From positions 24,542,923-24,606,922 of the forward strand of contig OU452222.1 of NCBI GenBank assembly GCA_911728455.2: a stretch of DNA of 64,000 nucleotides, given 5' to 3'. Of this stretch, positions 41,630 through 51,601 are shown piece by piece. A program made the translations under genes and the position numbers. Origin of the DNA: Marthasterias glacialis. Its lineage: Eukaryota; Echinodermata; Asteroidea; Forcipulatida; Asteriidae. Each line of letters opens with the position of its first letter. Within the stretch, counting starts at the first letter, position 1. The notes below the pieces were generated by a model. It worked only from the letters and a program-made list of their open reading frames with translations. It ran no database searches and was not told the origin of the DNA.

Positions 41630-41741
41630 CCTGAATGGACATAAATATACGACGAATCACTAGTCGTGAATAAATTCACGACCTCGCGAATAAATAATCT
41701 AGTCGTGAATTAATAGTATGTCCCTTCAGGGCCACCATACC
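41630..41741. mobile_element. Small foldback element (CATGGCGGCCCTGAATGGAC)
   Basis: The ends GCATGGCGGCCCTGAATGGA and TCCCTTCAGGGCCACCATAC pair. Inside, ACTAGTCGTGAATAAATTCA and ATCTAGTCGTGAATTAAT add further inverted symmetry. About 110 bp. Confidence 0.6.
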
Positions 41742-43119
41742 AAAGTCTGTGTACACCCCAAATCGGGTTAATGAAGCATTGGACCAAGTTAGGGAGCAGT
41801 CGCATACAGAATGAGGGAGAAGCATTTTGTAAATAATTATTCATAAAATGACCACTACTGACCACAAGCTTACCATTGGCAAGATTTTATTGCCATCTTT
41901 CACTACGGAATTTAATCAGAGCGCCACCTTGTTCAAGGGTCAGATTTGTTTATTTCAAATGCTCGTAAATCATGCCCCTCACAACATGGCGCATAACCGT
42001 GAAGGTGCTTCTTGTTTGTACGCAGAAAAAAACCCAATTCCAACACTTCTTATATGAAGGTTGGTAACGTCCTTATTTTGTATTACAATTCTAAGAAGTT
42101 TTTGATGATAAAATAAACCTTGCTATGTACTCCGTATGAATATTGATGTATTTATATTGTGGGTCAATCCATTTTTAAAAACCCAAATTTGTTTTTGAAC
42201 TATGACATATAATCTCTCACTCATGATATTTCTCATCTTATTTCAATTCTATTTCGACAACAAAACTCTGAACAATACATGATGGTCGATATCGTCACCG
42301 TTTTCACGAAGTGATGAATCTGTCAAAAATCACTAATTTTTGGAAATACACCTTTGAAGACATTTTGGATGCACTCCCAGAATGCAACATTTTCGCCATG
42401 TTTCAATCCCTGAAAAGTCAAACTATACGCTGTTTAGTATTAGCGGCGAATCACCTCAAATGTAGATTTCCGTTTTCACGAAGTGACGTATCCCGATTCG
42501 CTAGTCTGGCTCCCTGACCAAAGACTCCCTGACGACTCTTGTTAAAAATCTTAGGTCAGGCATCATCCACGATTAAAAATAGATCATGACGCATAGATCA
42601 TACTTTCGAAAAGCCTGGGATAATCACAGTTTGTAAAAAGGTTACACGAAAAAACATTAAAAACTATAGTGTTGAATTTGTTGAAACAATAAAATATTAA
42701 TAGGATTTTTTTCCTTCAATATTTTTTTTTCTTCTTTTATTTTGGTCACAACGTCTGTCAACAAGATTGAATGTTTCCAGTGTGGCTTGTTTATCAACAA
42801 AATAAAGGTCTACACACGCCCGGAAATGTCCGACCATCAATGGACACTGTCCGAATGTTGACGACAGCGAGTTTGGAACACTTCAGATATTTTCGGAAAA
42901 GGAGAAAGTTCTCCTTTTTTTGTCACGTGACCCTGGGGTGATACCGGACCCTAAAATCGACAGAGAATAGTCAGAGTTTTTTGGTCTGGGAACCAGACCA
43001 CTTATTCGCCACTTAATGCATTGCAATACACAGCACTGTGGCAAAGTGCCAAAACGTGTGGTATGGAATTTCACGTCTTCCCACGACCCGTTGAGGTAAA
43101 CCGTTTTCAAGAACCAGCG
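41742..43119. other. Intergenic DNA, no gene seen
   Basis: AT-rich, with scattered short ORFs lacking splice or start context. A 123-residue ORF at 42883-43254 overlaps the palindrome that follows and is not supported. The segment TTTTCACGAAGTGA occurs at 42300 and 42474. Confidence 0.4.
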
Positions 43120-43250
43120 AATGGGAGACTTTTGAGACGATAGTGGGCGTCCCACAGACCGGTCCTTTTCCATTGTTCTCAGCGATGAAAACAATGGAAA
43201 AGGACCGGTCTGTGGGACGTCCGCTATCGTCTCAAAAATCGACTCCCATT
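43120..43250. repeat. Long palindrome 1 (about 58-bp arms)
   Basis: AATGGGAGACTTTTGAGACG and onward to GGTCCTTTTCCATTGTT is repeated in inverse as AACAATGGAAAAGGACCGGT ... CGACTCCCATT, with a short loop CTCAGCGATGAA. Only a few mismatches separate the arms. Confidence 0.88.
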
Positions 43251-43341
43251 GCATTTTGTTATTGTTTCATCATCGTTCGGCATAGAGGTTGATTTCACAA
43301 AGCAACAAATCTCAAGATGGTCGAGTTTTCAATATTGCCAT

Positions 43342-43531
43342 GGTGATTTATTTAGGGAATAACAGTGCGAGGACCCGGTCTTCACTGCTTGGTAATGACC
43401 GGGGTGGTGGCTGGCTGCTGTTAACGACCAAGCCGGAGGCGCGGTCGTTAACAGCAGCCAGCCACCACCCAAGGTCATTACCAAGCAGTGAAGACCGGGT
43501 CCTCGCACTGTTATTCCCATTAATAAATACC
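43342..43531. repeat. Long palindrome 2 (about 90-bp arms)
   Basis: The left arm runs from GGTGATTTATTTAGGGAATA through CAGTGCGAGGACCCGGTCTT to GCTGTTAACGACC. The right arm is nearly its exact reverse complement, ending GGTCCTCGCACTGTTATTCC and TTAATAAATACC. The loop is AAGCCGGAGGCGC. Almost perfect symmetry over 190 bases implies recent origin or active maintenance. Confidence 0.9.
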
Positions 43532-43942
43532 TTTTTAACAAAATAAACGGCTAAAATTTTCTTGTTTTGTTAGCCGGTCTTTATATCGCCGTTAATACAC
43601 CCCCACGTGATCACATTTTGACCAATCAGAATCCACAAACTGTCCTAGGTATTTATTAATGTGACATCACACTTTGCTTTGCACTTAAAATTGGTACACG
43701 TCTTACAAGATCAACCTAAGCGCTTTGTGAAGTCCAGCCCCATATAGCCCCTTTTTCAACTTTTCCACAGTTTTTCTTCCACTCCACGGTGTCATTTGTC
43801 CACCCAGCACAGTTCAGGGCAACCTCTGTCACGCCTTGTACCCAAAGGTAAACATTCATTGACTGCGCAGGAAAGTTGCGTTTGCTCTGTTCGTGTTAAA
43901 AACCCCCTCTTTTCTAGAACACTCTCTCCTTGTCTAAATCCA

Positions 43943-46609
43943 TCAGTAGAACTCACTTGATTCTAATATTGTTGGCATTACATCAACACGGCAGCTCGAT
44001 CTGACCTTTCCCTCGTACAAGTAATACGTTTCCATAATTATCATGTCTACCTCCCAAAGAAACAACTTTCGATTTGGTGCCCATCGTTTGACCTTTCTTC
44101 TTCTTTGAGGCGTTCGGACTTTCCTCTTTCTTGCCTCCTCTTTTCTTAGACTTCTTTTCAGGAAATCCTCTACACTGTCTTGTCTGTCTCTTAAATTGTC
44201 CAGCTCTTCAACTACGCGTGTAAACTCCTTGAAGCTACACGGTTGATCCTGAACGAAGCGTTTGGTTCGACGACGAAGGTTCACTGAGAGTGACGCTACC
44301 GCTTCTGCTTTAGATTGTCCCGCTACGGAAAGTGGAACAGGACCTTGGCAGATGCGAGCATAGTGACGAAGAGCTTTTTCCATCTGCTCCCTTGGACACC
44401 CTGGAAGAGTCAGCATCTTCTGGAAATCTTTGACCACGTGAAGGTCTTGAAACTTAGAGATGATTATCTCCAGGTTTTGCCAAACATATTGCTCCTTCTG
44501 TAATTCATCCCTCACGAGATAAAGATTTGTCGATTCTTCGTCTTCATCATCATCATGACAGACCAGAGACCATTCACCAAGAGCAGCCAGCTCCCACTGC
44601 TCCTTCTGTTTCGCATTTAATTTCTCAAGTTCCTTTATAGTCAGCTCATTTTCTTCGCTTTCAGCCACATAGTCTTGTTCCTCCTCCTTTTGCCAGTCAT
44701 CTTCCTCCATGGTATCTACATATATCTTTGATCCTTCTGACTTCATGTTTGAAGCCTGCTCACTTCCTTCCAATGGTTTTTGTTCTCCACTATAAAGTAT
44801 GGAGTCAAATTGTAAGTCACTGAACAGATCGATGTCGTCCTCTTCTTCCAACGTATTTTTAATTGACTCATTGGGGTATTCAAAGTCATTCAACGTACAG
44901 GGACATGGTGTGGTTCTAGAAAACTCTGATTTGCTCTCCGTGGTTTTGTTTCCCTCAGTCTTGTCCACCATTTTTCCGAAATGTTCATGGTCCCTGTTTC
45001 CGAGGACTGAAGACTGGTCGTCCTCTTCCTCAACAATCTTTTCAAACGCGTCATCTTCAACATTATTATTCCAGATGTCAACAATCAATTTCTTCTTTTG
45101 GTCTCTTAAAAGTACACTCTCTTCTTTGTTTCCGTCACAAGGACCGACATTTTCGTAGGCACCACAGTCTTCACGAGTCAAGATATCAAACTCTTCGGCT
45201 GAACTGTTCTTATCAACACTTGCTTTCACCACTAGACCTCGGTGAGTCTTCGGTCCACCCCTTTTGATCTCACCATTCTGCACGTTGTGTTCGGTGAACC
45301 ATGCCTGGTTTACTGAGTCGGATCGATTGACAAGCTTTGATGGTTCATTAGGGATGGATTCTTGATGTTTGAGTTCTGATAAGGACGCGGGACTCTCTTC
45401 GCTAGGTACTTTTGCTGTTTCAGATGTGTTCTCCTCGCATTCATTGCTCCCGTGCCAAGTATCGAGCACTAGGAGCTGACATGACAAGTCGACAGAAGAT
45501 TGTTGACTGTCCTCTTCTTCTTCAAGAATGTTTTCAAGAGTCTCGTCTTCTTCAAGATCATATCTCCACGTGTCAAAGTCGAAATACTTATTGGTATCAG
45601 AACTGATCCCAAGATCTCTCAATGATTGATTTTGTCCTGTCGTTGGTGCCCCGTGTGTAGTGTATATTTGTTCAATGCAATTATCATGAATCAAGAAATC
45701 AACTTCTTCTTTACCACTGCCCTCGTTTGCTACAAGAACTCGGCGACTGTTTGGTTCAGACGGGTCGTTGGTCTTGTTAAAGTCGGTGAACCACTTTGGT
45801 TTCATGATGTGAGATGTACCGACCAACTCAGATGGTTCTGCACTGCACACTTCTTGCTCTTTGTACTCTGAAGGCGTGAGACTATTTCTGCTGTCCTCAT
45901 CTGCCAGTTTGGTCTCGTCTTCACATTCTCCAGTCCTCTGCCAAATGTCATACATCGAGGACTGACTTGTCCAGCTGCATCTTTTATAAGGTGTAGGTTC
46001 CCGCTGGGTTGAGTTTATTTCTTGTACCTGTCGCCCTCTACGGGTGGGCGGTGCAGCTCCTCGAGATGGTTTAGAGTGAAGAAGAAATCCCGGAGAAATA
46101 GAAGATCTATTGTCACCATGACCAAGTGAGATCATACCACCTCTTTCCTTAGGGACTCTACCTCTCCTGCCTCCTCTAACATTTCGTAACTGTCTCTGGT
46201 TCTCAGAATCTCTAGATTGTTTTGCTTCATACTTCTTACCGGGCAGCTTCTTTTCGTCGACTTCATCTTCTTCTAGTTTTCCTAGCAGCCGACCTTTGCT
46301 GGCGTTTTCAAAACGAGGAATTCGTTGCTCTCGCTCAAGCTGTTTCCCGATTAACGACGTACTAACTGATGGAAGATTGGTTGGTTTCGTGAGTGATCTA
46401 TCATCATTCATATCTAGGTCAGATAGGATACGATCCTGAGTGTTTCCTTTCTGTGTGAAGTTATCATTGCTCATGCAAGATTGGCACTTGGGCATAGGGG
46501 CTACTTTGCCCACACTTTGGTTACCTCGGTAGCTGGGAAATCTCTGTTGTACTGACTGAGATTCATGTGATGGTTGCCCTGAAGAAGTTGGAGTACAGGA
46601 TGTTTTCTG
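43943..46609 (-). CDS. Acidic repeat gene exon 5 (large terminal exon)
   Basis: An 889-codon exon from ACTAAACAG at 46610 to a TGA at 43943-43945. It begins KTSCTPTSSGQPSHESQS (copy 2 of the duplicated module) and then has a Lys/Arg-rich stretch. It contains the two long repeats at about 45956-45481 and 45470-44990, further acidic segments and the basic C-terminal block. Such a long uninterrupted frame with clear internal similarity is strong evidence of coding. Confidence 0.88.
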   Translation of the reverse strand, partial: QKTSCTPTSSGQPSHESQSVQQRFPSYRGNQSVGKVAPMPKCQSCMSNDNFTQKGNTQDRILSDLDMNDDRSLTKPTNLPSVSTSLIGKQLEREQRIPRFENASKGRLLGKLEEDEVDEKKLPGKKYEAKQSRDSENQRQLRNVRGGRRGRVPKERGGMISLGHGDNRSSISPGFLLHSKPSRGAAPPTRRGRQVQEINSTQREPTPYKRCSWTSQSSMYDIWQRTGECEDETKLADEDSRNSLTPSEYKEQEVCSAEPSELVGTSHIMKPKWFTDFNKTNDPSEPNSRRVLVANEGSGKEEVDFLIHDNCIEQIYTTHGAPTTGQNQSLRDLGISSDTNKYFDFDTWRYDLEEDETLENILEEEEDSQQSSVDLSCQLLVLDTWHGSNECEENTSETAKVPSEESPASLSELKHQESIPNEPSKLVNRSDSVNQAWFTEHNVQNGEIKRGGPKTHRGLVVKASVDKNSSAEEFDILTREDCGAYENVGPCDGNKEESVLLRDQKKKLIVDIWNNNVEDDAFEKIVEEEDDQSSVLGNRDHEHFGKMVDKTEGNKTTESKSEFSRTTPCPCTLNDFEYPNESIKNTLEEEDDIDLFSDLQFDSILYSGEQKPLEGSEQASNMKSEGSKIYVDTMEEDDWQKEEEQDYVAESEENELTIKELEKLNAKQKEQWELAALGEWSLVCHDDDEDEESTNLYLVRDELQKEQYVWQNLEIIISKFQDLHVVKDFQKMLTLPGCPREQMEKALRHYARICQGPVPLSVAGQSKAEAVASLSVNLRRRTKRFVQDQPCSFKEFTRVVEELDNLRDRQDSVEDFLKRSLRKEEARKRKVRTPQRRRKVKRWAPNRKLFLWEVDMIIMETYYLYEGKVRSSCRVDVMPTILESSEFY

Positions 46610-48341
46610 TTTAGTACAGAAGATAAAAAAGTATGAAAACATTATTATACGAGGCACAGAAAAACAAGACCAAGAGTGTAACATAATAACCCAAGACAAG
46701 ATTATTCCAAAAGCTAGAATATTTGTTTTGGGACTTACTAGTTCTCCATTTTGTTTAGAATGTTGGCAATTGTCGACAGGAAGTGGTGCTACTTTGCTTG
46801 TACGTCGGTTACCTCTGCAACAAGGTAATATTTGAAGAAACGTCCGAGGTTTCCTTGATGATTTCCCTGAGCAGACTGGAACATCAGGTGTTTTCTGTTT
46901 AGTCAAATGAAGAAAGAAAACAAACACAAACTCTTAAGTTTATTTGCACTTGCTAAACTTAAACTAAAATGATTTCAGACCAAACTTGTTAAGGGGTGTC
47001 TTGAACCATTGGCAATGACTGTTTATCAATCCTTTCCAGTCTGTAACTTTGTAGCGAGAACCTTTCTACTTATTTCTACCTTAAAGTAGATTGACAAGCA
47101 ACAGGACAAGAAAGGGACTTTGGAAAGCAGAATGGGCATGCGGCACTGTGCAGATTTTTATAATAACTACTGTCTTTTCGCAGCTCACCTTTACTCCATT
47201 TTGTTTGGAAAGTTCAAACTCCGGATTCGTGGTGCTGCCCTTGACTTCACCAGAGAAGTCAGAGATGCGTTCCCATGGTGACTGATTGTTTCCCTGGGAG
47301 GATGGATTGGACCATAGATCTCCCGTTGTCTTAGAAAGCACCTGGAAACATAACATGATCAAAATAAACGAAGATAATTCCATCTCATATAACACTACAG
47401 GCTGAAACTAAAATTATACCACTCTGGTGAATTGACGAAATAGATATAATTGTCCTTATTTCAATTGAGTTCTTTATTATAAGAAAGAAATCAAGTTTTC
47501 TTCGTTTGTACTTTAAAATAAACTCCACTGTAGGAACATTTTTTTTTTATTCTTGATGTTGACATATATTTTTGAAAGACTGTATAAGCCTACCTGTACT
47601 TTCGTATGAGAAACACGTGAAACGGCCGATGGCCTCAAATGTTCTCGCAGCCAGGCACATAAACCTCGACTGGAACCGGATTTCTGCGAGAAAATACGAG
47701 AGTGTGACTCTTCTATTGTGCTGCTGCCACATTCAGATGAAAGAGGTGCTACTTGTTGTAACCTTGAACACCAGTGTTACATGATGTTTCTTGTTTCAGT
47801 TTAACGATATGCATATAATTAATTCGGAATGTTGTCCTGGATATAAATTCTAGATTCAGTCCTACTTAAAATACAAACTATTTAAAAAATAAAGTTGATA
47901 TGCGAAAATGTTAGTAGTCAAGTTTATCAAAGTAACACCTAACACGATGTAATTGAGTTAATATTAACAACTTCAACAACGAACTTTTCTGCTAAATGGT
48001 CTGTAGACGTTGATTCATCTTTGAAAATATTTTAATCGTTCGAAAAGGCCAGGATTATTAGTAATAATAATAATAACCATGTGCAACTGTCTGACCTATA
48101 AACGGTAACTAAACGTCATTATAAACTTTAATTTTAAGTCATTTAGAAAACTAAACGGTTGACCGAGTTATTGTAAACGCGTAACATTTCATTTCATCAA
48201 TATTTGCGCCCTATAAGATATCGTCACATGCCACCAACGGAAATCAAACTTAGAGAGATTCTAATGTGTAACTAACTTCATTAAAAAAAAAAAAAAAATT
48301 AAATAACAAAAATTGAAACTTACCGGTTTGGGGTTGGACAT
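43943..48341 (-). CDS. Acidic repeat protein, five exons, about 1027 residues, family not recognised
   Basis: Exons 48324-48341, 47594-47683, 47189-47341, 46739-46894 and 43943-46609 join in phase 0 throughout. I recognise no domain. Seen: exon 4 and the start of exon 5 are copies (KT..P..SG..S...Q..P..RGN....KVAP.P). Residues about 360-680 hold two copies of a 150-160-residue unit, each beginning and ending with a D-[IT]-W motif and ending in EEEDDQSSV-like acid. Then come acidic segments (MEEDDWQKEEEQD), a helical block (about 880-980) with EQYVWQNLEIIISKFQDLHV and LPGCPREQMEKALRHYARIC, and a basic stretch RKRKVRTPQRRRKVKRW near the C-terminus. No signal peptide or membrane segment is seen once introns are removed. 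The basic cluster could be a nuclear signal. Function unknown. Confidence 0.8.
46739..46894 (-). CDS. Acidic repeat gene exon 4 (duplicated module, copy 1)
   Basis: From ACTAAACAG to CTA|GTAAGT, 52 codons: KTPDVPVCSGKSSRKPRTFL onward, ending KVAPLPVDNC..SKQNGEL. The bases flanking its acceptor (tctgtttagt on the plus strand) recur at the acceptor of exon 5, so intron edge and exon were duplicated together. Confidence 0.75.
47189..47341 (-). CDS. Acidic repeat gene exon 3
   Basis: From TTTCCAG to AAG|GTGAGC, 51 codons reading VLSKTTGDLWSNPSSQGNNQ and ending ELSKQNGVK. The ending echoes SKQNGEL at the end of exon 4, which supports both exons and suggests they share an origin. Phase 0 on both sides. 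Confidence 0.72.
47594..47683 (-). CDS. Acidic repeat gene exon 2
   Basis: Predicted between the acceptor cactctcgtattttctcgcag and the donor CAG|GTAGGC. It encodes KSGSSRGLCAWLREHLRPSA and then VSRVSHTKVQ. The same frame is open about 80 bases upstream, where it reads VAPLSSECGS, similar to KVAP.P in the duplicated module. An alternative upstream acceptor is therefore possible. Confidence 0.6.
48324..48341 (-). CDS. Acidic repeat gene exon 1 (start codon)
   Basis: ATG at 48341 begins MSNPKP, followed immediately by the donor GTAAGT in phase 0. The preceding bases GGTCAAA put A at -3. Every downstream exon accepted here also starts in phase 0. No cDNA is available to confirm it. Confidence 0.6.
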
Positions 48342-48390
48342 TTTGACCAAAGGGTTGGTATAAGGGTGAGTTTTCTCTCACACAGAGAAA

Positions 48391-48410
48391 AATATATCTA
48401 TATAAATAAA
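48391..48410 (-). promoter_or_regulatory. TATA-like sequence upstream of the acidic repeat gene
   Basis: The minus strand here reads TTTATTTATATAGATATATT, 50-70 bases upstream of the predicted start codon. A TATA box at this spot would place transcription start about 30 bases before the ATG. AT-rich sequence is common in this window, so this is only suggestive. Confidence 0.3.
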
Positions 48411-48982
48411 CTCCTTTGAATTGTCAAGGATTCGCAATCGATGCTCGCTGTTCGCTCACAAGATTATAACTGTAACCTTGCAATCTTAGGTTTGTTTACA
48501 GTTTACTGTTGGAGATGTTTGTTGCATTTTTGGAGTAACCGTCACAAAGCATAGCGTATGACACGTGCAAACTACGTAACAATTCAAACGGACGCGCGTT
48601 TATTGTTTACCGACGATACGCGTAAGCTGTACATGTCGGATTGATGGAGGGCGCTATTAGTTCCCTTCCCTCCCGTGTCAGCCAGCCTCGAATCTGCTAC
48701 ATGGACGGCAGCAACTTTTTTTAGGGTAGGTTGGGGAGGACGGGGTTTTACTCTCTGAGCCCTTTTCGTCAACGCTCATCTCAGCCCCCTCAGTAAAAAG
48801 TGAACCTCAGTATTATGTGTAAGAATGCGTTTAGAAAGAATAAAACGCACACATCCACCAGCCTTAAGTGATAAATAAAACTGACGAGTTTGATCAACAT
48901 TTCGTACATTTTGCAAGAGCTATTTTTTTTTGATGAGCATCCGTTTTCTTCACCTGTTGTCTTTTAGTTTAGCTTCAAATAC

Positions 48983-49353
48983 TTTAAAGGGGCTCGTTGC
49001 CTTCGGATTGGGCGCTTTTGGGCTGTAAAAAGCGATTGTTTTAGTAGAGTATAATGATCTTCATAAATAGCCCTTGAAATTGTGTGGTTTTTGTGTAATA
49101 TCGTGACAGAACACGGTCCGCCATTTTGTAGTCCCAAATTGTTGACTACACAAAAAGGCGGACCGTTTGTTTCTATGTTGAGTTTGGTTCCGCTGGTTGT
49201 ATTTCAAGAGGCAAATGTATGTATTTTGAATCACAGCTCACTAATTACAACACACTGTAAGTTTTTCTTTCACTGCATGAACAGCTCATAAGGATAAGGA
49301 GCAATTCCAAACAGCAAAAGTTTTGGAGATTTAAAGGCAATGTGTCCCTTTAA
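48983..49353. mobile_element. Repeat family D, copy 2
   Basis: TTTAAAGGGGCTCGTTGCCT at the left and GGCAATGTGTCCCTTTAA at the right. Inner hairpin GTCCGCCATTTTGTAGTC with AAAAAGGCGGAC. Matches 37134-37532 along its length. Confidence 0.65.
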
Positions 49354-49960
49354 CGTGAATTCTAACGGGAAATCTTCTAACGGGAAATCCACTCGGCACT
49401 CTGAACAAAAAGCTCAAGGCTTCTTAATTCCCTAGCTGAAATTACAAATCTCTGGTACAGAGAATGATTTTAAAAAGTATCCTTCACTGGTAGAACACAC
49501 TTACAAATTTTGAATATTTATTCTTTAAAAAACAGGTCACACATTTACATCAAATGTACATAAATCTAACTAATCTTCTCTGATTTTATGGACATCGCCT
49601 CAATATTGAGTAGAAAAATTAAATGTTTTAAAATATACTTCATAAAAAGTTCTATTAGATATAAATTTGAAAGCTATTATAATTTCAAAATCGCAAATAG
49701 CAAAATTGATATATTTATTAGTAATAAGAAATGCACATAATGCTTGGAGTTTAAGGATAACCCAGAAATCCGTAAAATAAACTGACCACTTTTAAATTAT
49801 CTTTATCCCTAATTGAGAAATCTATCTTATTTCTTGGACAAAGGACACGGCTTCAATGTTCCTAGAAGTTGTGGAATGGCAATCAAAATGCACCCAGATG
49901 TTCTGACTTGCTTGTTTATACGCATTGTCCTCTACAAAGCACACATTGCACGCACTGCAT
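49354..49960. other. AT-rich intergenic DNA
   Basis: Nothing recognisable. A minus-strand AATAAA at about 49517-49522 could serve the EF-hand gene only if its 3' UTR spanned the tandem array, which is unlikely. Confidence 0.35.
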
Positions 49961-50318
49961 TAAAGCCCCAGCTCAACATTGCATTGGTAAGAAGAAAAAC
50001 AGAAATATTCACAGATTTGCACACACCTTACATTGTATAAAGATAATGACGCTAGAAATGTTTCCTTAAAATATTTCTGCCTGAGGTGTATGATAATTGA
50101 AACAAGATCCAAAATTAGTTATCGTCTCAGTGAGACGAAAACTCTGCCTATAGGAATGCGTACAAAAATGCTGAATGCATTTCTACTGTTTTTCTCGCAA
50201 ACGAAACAACAAAATGAGCTGACATTTTCACAGGTTGGTTTTATTACAAAAATATCTTGGTTTGTGCAAAGAATGGAAGCAGTTACAGTTAGTTTATCAA
50301 TGTTGAGCTGGGGCTTCA
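49961..50318. mobile_element. Foldback element A, copy 2
   Basis: AAAGCCCCAGCTCAACATTG ... ATCAATGTTGAGCTGGGGCT. Interior words GTCTCAGTGAGACGAAAACT and AATATTTCTGCCTGAGGTGT appear in inverse order relative to the copy at 2544-2899. Confidence 0.72.
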
Positions 50319-50984
50319 AAGAGCTAACCCATATACATGTATACCAGACCCTGGCAGAGTTCGTCTTTAATAAAACTTAAAAAGTAAGGGAAAGTTATAC
50401 AAGCTAGAAAAACTGATTATTGGATTCGGATGTCAAGCTAATATTTAAATTAGGTTATAAGAGTAGTGGTTTGAAGAATCCTGGTCGTGTTGGTCAGCGT
50501 GGGGCTTGTAAACTTGATCAAGGACTTGCATAACGGAAGTGGTGCGGATTGTGGCAACCAAGGGAGTGGATTACAAATCAACATTGCTTAATAATTCACC
50601 TCAACTTATAGGACAGGTGTCCATCCAATATCACCCATCACCCATCTGAACAACTACTGAATGGTGGAATATTTATATTAGGAGTTTACCCCGGTGTTTC
50701 TGGTTTCAGATAGCAAGCACACTTGTCTACAGGTTTCCTCAGGCTTCTGAGCTACAGTGATTACGTTCGCTTCTGAGGCATCCTTGGTTTCATTACCAGA
50801 AATTATTAACAATAATAATAGTTGTTGCTTTCTCTGTACCTACACGGCATTCGTTTTGAGGTACTGTATGCACACAAAGACAACAACTGTGAACACTGAA
50901 TTTGGTTTTCTATTCCTACCCCACTAGGATTAGATCTACCCATTAGCCCTAACCCATCAGTGCTCCACACAGCCACACAATCAA

Positions 50985-51490
50985 TCAAAATCACAATGGA
51001 TGTAATTGAATGGTCAGACAGTAGGAGGGTTGACTGTGTACTGTGTAGATGCATTCATCCCATGATATATTGCAAGCTGGCATATAGTGCATACTGTCAT
51101 TCAAAACCACTTGGATGATATTGAATGGTCAGACAGTAGGAGGGTTGACTGTGTACTGTGTAGATGCATTTATCCCATGATATATTGCAAGCTGGCATAT
51201 AATGCATTGCATACTGTCATTCAAAACCACTTGGATGATATTGAATGATCAGAGAGTAGGAAGGTTGACTGTGTACTGTGTAGATGCACTCACCACATGT
51301 TATATTGCACACTGGCATAGTGTATACTGTCATTCAAAACCACAGTGGACGATATTGATTGGTCAGACAGTAGGAGGGTTGACTGTCTACTGTGCAGATG
51401 CATTCACCATATCATATTGCAGGCTGGCATTTATAATTTATCTACCATTCACAACCACAGTGGATTAAACTGAATGGTCAGGCATTAGGA
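50985..51490 (+). repeat. Tandem array of family S, about 120-bp unit, 4-5 copies
   Basis: Each unit holds GGTCAGACAGTAGGAGGGTT, GACTGTGTACTGTGTAGATG, ATATTGCAAGCTGGCATA and GTCATTCAAAACCAC. Copies are 85-95% alike by eye. It ends about 110 bases beyond the stop codon of the EF-hand gene, so it probably lies in or next to that 3' UTR. Confidence 0.85.
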
Positions 51491-51601
51491 AGGCTGTAGG
51501 TAGTAACAAGTGGTAGCATGTTTAAGTATCGGACGGGGCAACTTTCTAGCTGCAGTGGGCAGTACAGTCAACGGCAGAGTCGGCATTCTAGTCATGGTAG
51601 T

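Noticed and set aside
42883-43254. 123-residue minus-strand ORF
   Set aside because: It runs into a long palindrome and has no splice partners or recognisable motif. Its composition looks random.
50985-51490. CRISPR-like repeat array
   Set aside because: Units of 120 bases are similar along their full length with no unique spacers, and the window is eukaryotic.
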